From positions 62,001 to 126,000 of the forward strand of contig JABDRB010000012.1 in NCBI GenBank assembly GCA_013041925.1: 64,000 bases of DNA, given 5' to 3'. The DNA is from Akkermansiaceae bacterium. Its GTDB lineage: Bacteria; Verrucomicrobiota; Verrucomicrobiia; Verrucomicrobiales; Akkermansiaceae. The position numbers and the translations under genes were made by a program. Positions 25,518 to 33,837 of the stretch are shown here, one piece after another (within the stretch, counting starts at the first letter, position 1; every line of letters starts with the position of its first letter). The notes below the pieces were generated by a model, which did no database searches, had not been told where the DNA came from, and was given only the letters and a program-made list of their open reading frames with translations.

Positions 25518-25913
25518 TTACTCGGCTGCCTTGGGCGTGATGGTTTCAGTGGTTTTCTCAATGAGATCACCGGCTTTTTCCTTTGCCGCATCTTTAACGG
25601 CTTCGACAGCATCGGCTCCTGCCTCCTTGATTTTGTCGGTTGCTGATGCAGCGTCTTCTGCGGCTTTCTGGGCGGCATCTTCTGCGGCCTTTTTGGCTTC
25701 GGCCGCTTTTTGCTCAGCAGCCGCTTTGGTTTCAGCCGCTTTTTTCTCGGCGGCGGCTTTTGCTTCTGCGGCTTTTTCGATGGCTGAATCGGCTGCATTT
25801 TCTACCGATTCGGCAGCTTTTTGTTTGGTTTCTTCTGCTGCTTCTTTGGCCTTCTCACAGGATGTGAATATGACGGGTGCGGCGATCAGGGTGATGATGT
25901 AATGAAGTTTCAT
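25518..25913 (-). CDS. alanine/lysine-rich helical lipoprotein
   Basis: 131 residues. The signal peptide ends in a lipobox (VIFTSC, Cys at ~19), so it is predicted to be lipidated. Residues ~22-120 are almost pure Ala, Lys and Glu with heptad-like AxxKAAExKAAAE repeats. They would form one long amphipathic helix or coiled coil, much like apolipoprotein/LEA-like or Lpp-type spacers. A role in envelope spacing or peptidoglycan association is possible (inference). It has its own terminator and appears monocistronic. The repeats also create long antisense open frames, which are not genes. Confidence 0.8.
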   Translation of the reverse strand: MKLHYIITLIAAPVIFTSCEKAKEAAEETKQKAAESVENAADSAIEKAAEAKAAAEKKAAETKAAAEQKAAEAKKAAEDAAQKAAEDAASATDKIKEAGADAVEAVKDAAKEKAGDLIEKTTETITPKAAE

Positions 25914-26138
25914 AGGTTATGGGGTGGGGTTGTTTTGATGTGCTGCGGGTATTGTTTCCCGTGAGCATCTTGGATCATAGCAGTAATGGGCGAATTGTCA
26001 CTTGTTATTCACCTCGTGGAGTCCCTCACTTTGGTGGAGAACCATGATGTTCCGATCCTTCGGCTTGCAAGCCGCCTCTTGCTTGTAAGGTGACGACTAC
26101 TTGGAAAGGTGTCGGCTACTTGGACACATCCAAAAAAC

Positions 26139-26215
<77 letters not shown>

Positions 26216-26423
26216 TAGCCTGTTCAACTGCCACCCAGATTGGACGGCGCGCAGAAACTCTACGAAGTGGGCCTTGAGATCAAGAGTAAAATGATAAATT
26301 TAACATTTCGTGAATCATTCCTTCTGTCAGTGCCGTCTCGGTGATGTGTTTTAGGCGGACTCGATGAGTGATTCCCCCGACTTCTTCGTGACAAAAAGAC
26401 GATTACTTGAGCATAATCACGCC

Positions 26424-26642
26424 ATGAAAGTTGAAATCGAATATTGCGAGCAGTGAAACTACCGTCCCCAAGCCGACCGTGTGTCGGCTGAGATCAATGA
26501 ATCTACTGGTATCGAGGTTACTCTTGTAGGTGGTAGTGGTGGCATTTTTGAAATCCGACGTGATGGTGAGCTTCTCTGGAAAAAAGAACGAGGCGGATCC
26601 TTTCCCGCTCGGGGTGAGGCGGCTAAGCTTTTTCTCCCGTGA
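26424..26642 (+). CDS. SelW-like (Rdx family) selenoprotein with in-frame TGA
   Basis: A 72-codon frame that reads through one TGA at codon 11 (26454-26456). The N-terminus is MKVEIEYCEQ, then the TGA codon, then NYRPQA. This matches the C-x-x-U redox motif and the following x-Y-R-P-x-A of SelW/Rdx thioredoxin-fold proteins. The rest fits the family too: strand GIEVTLVGGSGGIFEI, then RRDGELLWKKERGGSFP and a final helix GEAAKLFL, ending at a TGA at 26640. A hairpin at the expected bacterial SECIS distance lies just downstream of codon 11. A stop-codon-based gene finder will miss it. Requires SelA/SelB/SelD and tRNA-Sec elsewhere in the genome. Confidence 0.82.
26471..26489 (+). promoter_or_regulatory. 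candidate bacterial SECIS hairpin
   Basis: AGCCGAC (26471-26477) pairs perfectly with GTCGGCT (26483-26489) around the five-base loop CGTGT. The loop starts 21 bases after the in-frame TGA. Bacterial SECIS elements lie inside the coding region with an apical loop about 16-37 bases after UGA and a G among the first two loop bases; both conditions hold here. It would recruit SelB. Confidence 0.65.
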
Positions 26643-26789
26643 TTCCTCGGTGGCTAACGGGTGAGAAGTGAGGGAGAGAGAAAAGTGTGGGGTGTCGGAT
26701 GATATGAGCTAGCTGACTAAGCTGACTGGTAGGGTGATCACATCCACGAGTTTCATTGACGGCGGGTTGGCTATCCTTCATACTCCGAG

Positions 26790-27647
26790 ATGATGAAACT
26801 CATTCGACACGGTGGTAGCGGCAGAGAGTCCCCTGGAGTTATCCTGCCTGGTGGTAGGATGGTTGATGCCTCGAATGAGTTCCGTGAGTATGACGAGGGT
26901 TTTTTTGCTTGTGGGGGGCTTGATTCACTACGCAGTTGGGTTGCGGATGGCTGCCCGGGAGGGTTTGAATTACCAACGGATGTCAGGCTGGGGTCACCTA
27001 TTGCCCGTCCGTCGAAGCTGGTTTGTGTTGGGAAAAATTATGCGGATCACGCCAAGGAGTTTGGTGGAGGAATGCCTGACGAGCCGGTCCTATTTATGAA
27101 AGCGACCACGGCATGCTGCGGTCCTTTTGATGAAGTCATCCTCCCAGCGGGATGTAAAAATTTGGATTATGAAGTGGAACTTGCCGTTGTTATTGGACGA
27201 ACGACAAAAAACATCAAAGAAGCCGAGGCGATGGGATCCATCGCGGGATACACGGTGATGTGCGACTACAGTGAGCGCGCATGGCAAAAAGAGCGTTGCG
27301 GTCAGTGGGTGAAAGGAAAGAGCGCCGACACCTTTGCGCCGCTCGGTCCGTATTTGGTGACGACGGACAACCTAACTGACCCGCAAAGTCTCTGTCTGTG
27401 GACGAAGGTCAATGGGGAGAAACGTCAGAACGGATGGAGTGGTGACATGACGTTTAGCGTTGCCTTCTTGGTGAGTTATATTTCCCAATTCATGACCCTG
27501 CTGCCAGGGGATGTGATTGCGACGGGAACCCCTGCGGGAGTCGGCATGGGGATGAAGCCGCCACGTTTTCTCTCGGCCGGCGATCAGGTCGAGTTGGGGA
27601 TCGAAGGCATTGGCATCATGCGCCAACGCGTCATCCCTGAAGGCTGA
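26790..27647 (+). CDS. fumarylacetoacetate hydrolase-family protein
   Basis: 285 residues, cytoplasmic. A short N-terminal domain precedes the catalytic FAH domain, which begins PSKLVCVGKNYADHAKEFG near residue 72. Metal-binding acidic residues are in NLDYEVELAVVIG (E-x-E) and the later DYSERAWQ region. The C-terminal GDVIATGTPAGVGMGMKPP is the family signature. The closest functional types are 2,4-diketo-3-deoxy-L-fuconate hydrolase and ureidoglycolate lyase-like enzymes; I cannot choose between them. It stands alone and converges on the moxR gene. Two ATGs in tandem leave the start uncertain by one codon. Confidence 0.88.
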   Translation: MMKLIRHGGSGRESPGVILPGGRMVDASNEFREYDEGFFACGGLDSLRSWVADGCPGGFELPTDVRLGSPIARPSKLVCVGKNYADHAKEFGGGMPDEPVLFMKATTACCGPFDEVILPAGCKNLDYEVELAVVIGRTTKNIKEAEAMGSIAGYTVMCDYSERAWQKERCGQWVKGKSADTFAPLGPYLVTTDNLTDPQSLCLWTKVNGEKRQNGWSGDMTFSVAFLVSYISQFMTLLPGDVIATGTPAGVGMGMKPPRFLSAGDQVELGIEGIGIMRQRVIPEG

Positions 27648-27723
27648 ACTTAGTGGGTTGCCTATCGCATTATCCTATCGGACGTCCGAAGATGTGCGGT
27701 CGTGCCATTTCGCCGCCCGCCCC

Positions 27724-28707
27724 TTACGGCACGGGGACACGAGCGAGGATACGATCGATGATGATATCGGTGGTGATGTCTTCGGCTTCCGCTTCATAGC
27801 TGGGAAGGATACGGTGGCGGAGGATGTCATGTGCCAGGTCCTTGATGTCTTGCGGGGTCACAAAGGATCGTCCATGCATGAAAGCCTTGGCGCGCGATGC
27901 CAAGGCCAGGTTGATCGTGGCACGGGGTGAGGCACCGACACGGATCAGGTTTTTCAAGTTGCTATCGACATTATCGGGGAAGCGGGTGGCATGCACGAGC
28001 TCGACGATGTATTTCCGCACAGCCTCATCGATGTAGATGTTATTGACGAGTTGGACGCTCGCCGACACCGTCGGAATATCCACCACTGGGGACGTTTGGT
28101 AAATCGGCTCGGAGGTTGCCATGCGGTCGAGGATCAGGAGTTCTTCGTCGCGGCTTGGGTAGTTCACCGTCACCTTGAGCAGGAATCGATCCAGTTGTGC
28201 TTCGGGGAGTTGGTAGGTGCCTTCTTGGTCGATCGGGTTTTGTGTGGCGAGGACCAGAAACGGATCGGGGAGTGGGTAGGTTGTGTCTCCGATCGTGACC
28301 TGACGTTCTTGCATTGCCTCGAGCAAGGCGGATTGCACTTTTGCGGGGGCTCGGTTGATTTCATCGGCGAGGATGAGATTACTAAAGATCGGGCCGAGTT
28401 TTGCCGAAAAGGTAGCCTCCTGCGGGTTGTAAATCATCGTTCCCAGCAAATCAGACGGCAGCAGGTCGGGTGTAAACTGGAGTCGGGCGAAATCTGTATC
28501 GATACAGCCCGAAAGCGCTTTGATGGCCAAGGTCTTTGCGAGCCCCGGCACCCCTTCCAAAAGGATGTGACCCTTGCATAAAAGCCCGACAATGAGACGA
28601 TCGACGAGGTCGGTCTGGCCGACCAGCACCTTGCTCAACTCATGTTTGACAGCAGGGACCCACTGGCAGGCGGATGTGATATGATCTGAAAGTTCTTCGT
28701 TGTTCAT
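27724..28707 (-). CDS. MoxR-family AAA+ ATPase
   Basis: 327 residues. The AAA+ core has Walker A EGVPGLAKT near residue 56, Walker B LILADEINRAPAK with the downstream SALLEAMQERQ, sensor 1 LATQNPIDQEGTYQLPEAQLDRF, and an arginine-finger/sensor 2 region in RVGASPRATINLALASRAKAF. MoxR proteins act as chaperones, usually with a VWA/DUF58 partner encoded next door. Here no VWA, DUF58 or transmembrane partner lies downstream; the next gene converges on it. It is therefore an orphan in this window. The coding start at 28707 has no Shine-Dalgarno sequence. Confidence 0.93.
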   Translation of the reverse strand: MNNEELSDHITSACQWVPAVKHELSKVLVGQTDLVDRLIVGLLCKGHILLEGVPGLAKTLAIKALSGCIDTDFARLQFTPDLLPSDLLGTMIYNPQEATFSAKLGPIFSNLILADEINRAPAKVQSALLEAMQERQVTIGDTTYPLPDPFLVLATQNPIDQEGTYQLPEAQLDRFLLKVTVNYPSRDEELLILDRMATSEPIYQTSPVVDIPTVSASVQLVNNIYIDEAVRKYIVELVHATRFPDNVDSNLKNLIRVGASPRATINLALASRAKAFMHGRSFVTPQDIKDLAHDILRHRILPSYEAEAEDITTDIIIDRILARVPVP

Positions 28708-28941
28708 AGGAGGACGCGACTAATATCCAAAGAATGAGCAAAGGTGCAACGGTGAATAACGAATAAAATAGGAGATGCACGGTCGATTGGCGCCTCGTTG
28801 ATATCCATTTCGATGCTCTGATGACTGGCTAAAGGTCAGATTCAGGCGGTCACCCCTTTTACACCTCTGATGTTTTCCTTCAGGCCACGCACTCTATTTG
28901 TCGTGGATTCTAGTGGTTGTGTTATCTACCAGAAATCTATC

Positions 28942-28961
28942 ATAATTCTATCAAGAATTAT
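28942..28961. promoter_or_regulatory. inverted repeat upstream of the 28997 gene, sharing a 14-bp motif with the micro-lipoprotein promoter
   Basis: ATAATTCT and AGAATTAT form a perfect 8-bp inverted repeat around ATCA, 36 bases before the start of the secreted-protein gene. The 14-bp stretch TAATTCTATCAAGA within it recurs exactly, in the same orientation relative to transcription, at 56829-56816 upstream of the micro-lipoprotein genes. A common regulator or promoter element is possible. Confidence 0.4.
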
Positions 28962-28996
28962 TTCGACATGAATGCGCTGGCCTGTATTGTTAGTTT

Positions 28997-29905
28997 ATGA
29001 ATATGAAAAGCATCATTCAGGTTGTTGTCGGAAACAAGGGGTTTATCATCTTGGGATTGGTTGTCAGTTTGTCACAGTGGGTGTCGGCGGGGTCGCTCCC
29101 GATCATGACGGATCACCCATGGATAGGGTATTTTTCGGGATATGAAAGGAGGGGATTTGAGTTTGGCATCCGAGAAGACGGGCAATGTGAAGTTTACCTC
29201 ATCGCGTCAAAAACAAAAAAACGGATTGGGATGGCGCGGACGATTAACATCCAGGCTGAGGTCATCGTGGAAGATGATCAAGGTAGACGGACGACGCAAA
29301 AACTGAAAAAAGGCAGTTTAAGCACCGAGATGAAGGCGGGGGCTGACCATCGAGATGTCAGGTTTAAAGCCGAATCCACGGGCGGTGCCAAGTTCGAGGT
29401 GAGGGTCGAGTATGATGGGAACCGGATCATGATGGATGGACGGATACTCGACCGCGGGTCAATCAAAGGCGAAAAAATCTACATGGGTTTTTGTGTGAAG
29501 GTGCCAGCGATGTATGGCAAGTCGACCTATGATGGAGCCGACGAGAAAAAGGTGAAGGCGGCGATGCGAAGTGATCGTATTCGGATGACGCGTGCCGACG
29601 ACCGGAAACGCGTTTCGCTCAAGTCGTATGAGTTCGTGGATTTACAGGATAAAAACATCGCCCTCGGGGGGGTGACAGAGCTCTATGTCTCCATGAAATC
29701 CCAAGAAGGGAACGACTTCATATTTACGACGGAGCACCGTAAGGGGGTGATTGATGTGACGTATAAACAAGAGCACCTCAAAGCACCTATGTGGAAAGGC
29801 TACCTCGTCAAATGGAGGCGTGAATTTACCGACGCTCCCGCATCGAAGAAGCCAGGATATCGGGGCGGGGCGGGGAACTCACCCTTGGTCATTGAGTTCC
29901 GATAA
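28997..29905 (+). CDS. secreted protein of unknown function
   Basis: 302 residues, not recognised. The N-terminal hydrophobic segment FIILGLVVSLSQWVSA, preceded by lysines, is a signal peptide or anchor with cleavage likely near residue 31. The mature protein begins LPIMTDHPWIGYFSGYERRGFEFGI, then is beta-rich with many Lys/Arg (GIREDGQCEVYLIASKTKKRIGM, AKFEVRVEYDGNRIMMDGRIL). It contains two Cys in the mature part. No catalytic motif is visible. The gene is single, transcribed away from moxR, with a candidate operator in front. Confidence 0.75.
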   Translation: MNMKSIIQVVVGNKGFIILGLVVSLSQWVSAGSLPIMTDHPWIGYFSGYERRGFEFGIREDGQCEVYLIASKTKKRIGMARTINIQAEVIVEDDQGRRTTQKLKKGSLSTEMKAGADHRDVRFKAESTGGAKFEVRVEYDGNRIMMDGRILDRGSIKGEKIYMGFCVKVPAMYGKSTYDGADEKKVKAAMRSDRIRMTRADDRKRVSLKSYEFVDLQDKNIALGGVTELYVSMKSQEGNDFIFTTEHRKGVIDVTYKQEHLKAPMWKGYLVKWRREFTDAPASKKPGYRGGAGNSPLVIEFR

Positions 29906-29919
29906 ACCCTCGATGGGGC

Positions 29920-31173
29920 TCACTTGCTCAGCGCTTTCAGTGCATTGATCCTCACGAGCATGGGTGGGTGCGAGTAGTCGAGAAATACCGGGAGCGGGTG
30001 CGGGGTGAGGTTGGAAAGGTTATCTGCTGCGAGTTTCTTGAGCGCCTTGATGAGGTGCTCCGGCGTTTCTTGGATTTCAGCCGCATACGCGTCCGCTTCG
30101 AACTCGTGTTTGCGGCTGGATAGGTTTCCGATCACCGTGAGCACACGACTCACTGGCGCGAATAACAACATGAAAAAGACCAAGCCAGCGTAGGTCGAGA
30201 TTTGTTCCACTCCGAAGGCGTCAAAAAGCTGCCGAGCAAACGCACTCGACGCGTCGGTCACTAACCCGAGAAGGAAGAAAATGACGGCCGTCTGCACAAA
30301 TAAAAAAATCATGCGTTGGATGATGTGTTTCTTTTTAAAGTGCCCGACCTCATGGGCAAGCACACCGAGCAACTCGTCTGTGCCATGGTTTTTAATCAAC
30401 GTATCAAAGAGGGCGATTTTTTTTCTTTTTCCGAAGCCGGTGAAGAATGCGTTGGATTTGGTTGATCGCTTGGAGCCGTCCATGACGTGGATCTCGGTGA
30501 GGGGGAAATCACATTTTTGGGACATCGCCTGAATACTTGATTTGAGTTCGCCGTCCTCCATGGGTTCAAATTTATTAAACAGAGGGAGGATAAACGTCGG
30601 AGCAAGATAGGTCATGAGCAGTTGGAATGCGGTAAATGCGAGCCATGCCCAGAGCCATGCGTTTGTCACGGTGCCAAAAATCCAGAGGACCAGAGCAAGC
30701 AGGGGGACGCCCAGAATCGCGGCAAGGATGAGACCTTTCAATTGATCGACCACAAACGTCTTTGGCGTTGTTTGATTAAACCCGAATCGCTCCTCGATGA
30801 CAAAGGTATCGTAAATCTGGAATGGCAGGGTGAGCAGGGTGTTGCCGATGAATAGCGCCCCTATAAAGGAGATGCCGGTGACGGTGTCGGTCCATCCGAA
30901 GCCACGCAACCAGACATCGAGCCAACCGAATCCACCCGAGAACCAGAATACGATAAGCAGCGTCAGGCTGTAGCTCGAGGTGATGATGCCGTATCGTTCC
31001 GAGACGCGGGTGTATTCCTGCGACTTGGCATATTTCTCCTCATCATAGACGCCGCGGAACTCCTCAGGAAGTTGAGGGTCGAGCGCTTTCAGGTTGAAAA
31101 GAGCTGAGATGAAATCGAGGTTCCACAATGCCAGCAAGGCGATGACAATAAAAAGGGCAGTCGAGTTGTCCAT
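29920..31173 (-). CDS. M48 family CAAX prenyl protease-like metallopeptidase (Ste24 type)
   Basis: A membrane zinc endopeptidase of 417 residues. I prefer the ATG at 31173 (MDNSTALFIVIALLAL), where the first helix begins; an upstream in-frame ATG at 31209 adds residues of no recognisable kind. N-terminal Peptidase_M48_N region: several helices (TSSYSLTLLIVFWFSGGFGW, GISFIGALFIGNTLLTLPFQ). The catalytic motif is LAHEVGHFKKKH (HExxH) near residue 280, with the third ligand in KHEFEADAYA. Two helices flank the site. Ste24-type enzymes cut prenylated substrates in eukaryotes; in bacteria the substrates are membrane proteins under quality control. It converges on the 28997 gene. Confidence 0.92.
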   Translation of the reverse strand: MDNSTALFIVIALLALWNLDFISALFNLKALDPQLPEEFRGVYDEEKYAKSQEYTRVSERYGIITSSYSLTLLIVFWFSGGFGWLDVWLRGFGWTDTVTGISFIGALFIGNTLLTLPFQIYDTFVIEERFGFNQTTPKTFVVDQLKGLILAAILGVPLLALVLWIFGTVTNAWLWAWLAFTAFQLLMTYLAPTFILPLFNKFEPMEDGELKSSIQAMSQKCDFPLTEIHVMDGSKRSTKSNAFFTGFGKRKKIALFDTLIKNHGTDELLGVLAHEVGHFKKKHIIQRMIFLFVQTAVIFFLLGLVTDASSAFARQLFDAFGVEQISTYAGLVFFMLLFAPVSRVLTVIGNLSSRKHEFEADAYAAEIQETPEHLIKALKKLAADNLSNLTPHPLPVFLDYSHPPMLVRINALKALSK

Positions 31174-31284
31174 GCGCGGGATGGTCATGAGGCTGGAGTC
31201 ATTAGTCAATGGTCAAAGCTCGGAAGTATGGCGTGGCAGATTGAGGTTTCATACCGATGCATTTCCTGTAAGATCAGAGCCATC

Positions 31285-31899
31285 ATGATCAATCTACATA
31301 ATCTGGCATCATCTCTGTGTTTCATCTCATGCTTGGCGCTCTGTTCCTGTGGCCATATCATGACGAAAAGCCACACCTACCAAAAGAGCTCGGTGGTGAC
31401 CATCAATGGCGCTATGGTCGGGAGCTCCGTCAAGCCGATGGGAGGGAAGCCAGGTTTTGCGCTATCCGCGATGGTTTACATGGCGGGCTCTGCAACGCTT
31501 GATGGCCCATTTATCTGGCGCATCGAGGCTGAAGGTAACAAGGGTGAACATCAATCCATGGTGGTGCATCGCGTCAAGGTCACCACCAGCAAAACCAAAC
31601 GCAGCGAGTGGTATCCGCGGGAACACCTCGGCTACAGGATGCCCTTCGTGCCGTTTAAAAAAGAGCCGGGCAAGGTTTACGCGCATTTCCAGATTCCAGG
31701 AAAACTTAAAGTTTACCCACGCACCGATGGTGATATTACGATCCTTGCCGATGTTTCCGTTAAAAGCACCCAAGGCACCGGACGCAAGCTGGTTAAATTT
31801 CAGCTTCAATCCGACACCACCAAAGACGTCGAGTTTATCAACCTGCCAGCAGAAATCGTTAAGGGCGCGCAAAAAGACCCCCGCGAGTGGAAATGGTAG
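31285..31899 (+). CDS. lipoprotein of unknown function
   Basis: 204 residues from the ATG at 31285, which starts a signal peptide ending in lipobox LALCSC (Cys ~22). An earlier in-frame ATG at 31228 would put charged residues ahead of it. The mature part is beta-rich and basic (VVTINGAMVGSSVKPMGGKPG, WRIEAEGNKGEHQSMVVHRVKV, DITILADVSVKSTQGT) and has no cysteine beyond the lipidation site. The family is not recognised. It converges on the TolC-type gene with a gap of 18 bases and is transcribed oppositely to the M48 gene. Confidence 0.75.
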   Translation: MINLHNLASSLCFISCLALCSCGHIMTKSHTYQKSSVVTINGAMVGSSVKPMGGKPGFALSAMVYMAGSATLDGPFIWRIEAEGNKGEHQSMVVHRVKVTTSKTKRSEWYPREHLGYRMPFVPFKKEPGKVYAHFQIPGKLKVYPRTDGDITILADVSVKSTQGTGRKLVKFQLQSDTTKDVEFINLPAEIVKGAQKDPREWKW

Positions 31900-31917
31900 C
31901 CGCCGAGGCGGTCATCA

Positions 31918-33276
31918 TCAGGATGCACCACCCAGCGCCTTGATGAGATGGAGGTGGTCGATGAGTAACGCTTGTTGAATTGCGGCTTCACTGCGCTTGG
32001 CATCGAGCCATCGTCGTTCGGTGTCGAGGTATTCAATCTGGCTCGTGACCCCTGCCTTCAGCTGAGCCGCGGCGTATCGGCGGGTTTCTTGCATCGATGC
32101 CAGCTCTCGTTGGACGATGCGTAATTGCTCGCGGCGGCTCTGCATGCTGATCCGTGCTTGGTCGACCTCCCCCAAAACGGTCAACACCGCCGATCGATAC
32201 TGCGCGGCGGCGGATTGGGTTTCGGCTCGGCGCAGCTTGATCTTGGCGAGTCGGGTAGGATCGTAGATCGGGATGTCGAGGGACGGACCGACCTGGTGTT
32301 GCCAGACTTGATACGGGCGGGTCAGTGAGCTTGCGGCACCTGTGGCGGACACCTTGAATCGGAGCGACGGCAACAGGTCAAGCTTGGCAGATTTTTCCAA
32401 CTGGAATGCCGAGCGGACCCGTGCTTCGGCGGCCAGCAGGGTGGGCGATGCTTTGAGAAGTTGGGGTAAGGGGAGTGGGGACGGGTCGCGTGGCGACGGG
32501 AGCTGCCGACGTGTCGTGCCTGACACCATGGTGCCGCCGACGAGTGTGCGCAGCTGCACCACGGTGATGTCACGGAGCCGATTCACCCCGACGAGTTGCC
32601 GTGTGAACTTCTCATGTTCGGCTTGTTGGCGGTGGTAGGTGCTGGTGGCGATGATGCCTGCATTGGCGCGAGCCCTGAGTGCTTGCAGCGTCTCCTGGCT
32701 GGCACCGGTCGATTGTTTCAGCAGGGCAATCTCCGTATTAAATCGATACAGATTAAAGCGTGTGGCCGCAATCCGAGAGGCCAATTGCAGTCGCGCCGCA
32801 TGCACGTCCCAGAAGGCGGCGTCGCGTGCATGCCTGGCCGATCGGGTCGTAGCTCGGAGTCGACCGCTCAAGTCGATTTCCCAAGAAAACTGTCCGCGAC
32901 TTTCCCAAGGAGCAAGCGCGTAGGGGCCGAAATCGGCTTCGCGTTTACGCCCGTCGCGGTGCCCTAATCCGAGGTTAATGGTCGGTATGCTCGAGGCCCG
33001 TGCCGATGCTACCTGGGCGTCGGCGCGGGCCAATCGAGCCGCGATCACGGCAAGGTCTGGGTTATGGGCAAAGGCGGCTGCCACGTCGTGGTTTAACCGA
33101 GCATCCCCATAGATTGTCCACCATCGCTGCTGCATACGCGCACTGGCCCAGGCGGGAACCTGTTGCCACGTCTTGCTCTCGGCTCCCGACGATGTGGGGG
33201 GCGAGATGGCACAGCTCGCCAACAAAAAGCTAACAACGCAGCAAGCTGAGAATGCGATGGGGGTGGGGGAGATCAA
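31918..33276 (-). CDS. TolC/NodT-type outer membrane efflux lipoprotein
   Basis: Outer-membrane channel of the efflux operon, 452 residues. A lipobox FLLASC (Cys ~22) suggests N-terminal lipidation as in NodT-type proteins. Two OEP repeats follow: coiled-coil helices rich in Ala/Arg with ARLARADAQVASARASSIPTI (~85) and later the equivalent LLAAEARVRSAFQLEKSAKLDLLPSL (~290), and an ERRWLDAKRSEAAIQQALL helix near the end. Its start overlaps the stop of the upstream lipoprotein gene by four bases (ATGA type), which ties it to the ABC efflux operon. Confidence 0.9.
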   Translation of the reverse strand: MISPTPIAFSACCVVSFLLASCAISPPTSSGAESKTWQQVPAWASARMQQRWWTIYGDARLNHDVAAAFAHNPDLAVIAARLARADAQVASARASSIPTINLGLGHRDGRKREADFGPYALAPWESRGQFSWEIDLSGRLRATTRSARHARDAAFWDVHAARLQLASRIAATRFNLYRFNTEIALLKQSTGASQETLQALRARANAGIIATSTYHRQQAEHEKFTRQLVGVNRLRDITVVQLRTLVGGTMVSGTTRRQLPSPRDPSPLPLPQLLKASPTLLAAEARVRSAFQLEKSAKLDLLPSLRFKVSATGAASSLTRPYQVWQHQVGPSLDIPIYDPTRLAKIKLRRAETQSAAAQYRSAVLTVLGEVDQARISMQSRREQLRIVQRELASMQETRRYAAAQLKAGVTSQIEYLDTERRWLDAKRSEAAIQQALLIDHLHLIKALGGAS

Positions 33277-33821
33277 TGATTTGATGGGTTTGATGGTTTG
33301 ACAAAAATCTTGGTGGCATTGATGAGCAGGTTGTCGTCATGGGAGCCTTCCGCGATCGTCCCCTGAACCACGAGTTCGCTGAGTTCCTTGATTCCATGCA
33401 GCCCCTTGAGCCCCTGTTTAATGAGCATCCCATCCTGGTCGAGAACCTGAATGGTTGTGGTGGCCGCCTTAATGACATCGTTATCATCGCAACAAACATC
33501 CCACGGGGTGGTGCATGAATCACCTGGGCGGAGGTCGCAGGAGGTGATGACGGCAGGATCGCCGAGGATGAGCATCGCGCGCCCTTGCACAAATGGGTCT
33601 ACGTGTCCCATGACTTTTCCTTCGAGAGTGACCACCTTGCCGACCTCAGGCGACTTTCGGGCTTCCGTAATCGAAAGGGCACCAGCGGGTGAGGAAGTAA
33701 CGATGAGTGTCTCCAAGGTGGCGCCGGCGGATGCTGGGGCGGCCTCGTCTGGAGTTGATTTTTTCTCGCCGCAGGATGCCAGGGCAAGGGCGGAACATAG
33801 GATCAGTGTGGTGTATTTCAT
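33273..33821 (-). CDS. cysteine-rich lipoprotein of the efflux operon, OB-fold-like
   Basis: 182 residues from the ATG at 33821 (MKYTTLILCSALALASCGEK), which gives a clean lipobox ALASC. The mature part has an OB-fold-like order of strands (KVVTLEGKVMGHVDPF, then LVVQGTIAEG near the end). Between them lies CDLRPGDSCTTPWDVCCDD, a C-x7-C-x6-C-C cluster that could bind a metal or form disulfides. I have the impression of a similar CxTPWDxCC motif in planctomycete proteins, unverified. It overlaps the TolC gene start and lies just after the permease genes, so it probably works with the pump. Confidence 0.75.
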   Translation of the reverse strand: MKYTTLILCSALALASCGEKKSTPDEAAPASAGATLETLIVTSSPAGALSITEARKSPEVGKVVTLEGKVMGHVDPFVQGRAMLILGDPAVITSCDLRPGDSCTTPWDVCCDDNDVIKAATTTIQVLDQDGMLIKQGLKGLHGIKELSELVVQGTIAEGSHDDNLLINATKIFVKPSNPSNH

Positions 33822-33837
33822 GGTTGTTTGGGTTGGG

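Noticed and set aside
25531-25902. 123-codon plus-strand frame opposite the alanine-rich lipoprotein
   Set aside because: A mirror of the Ala/Lys/Glu repeat (Ser/Ala/Phe-rich translation); the minus-strand protein has a signal peptide, lipobox and terminator.
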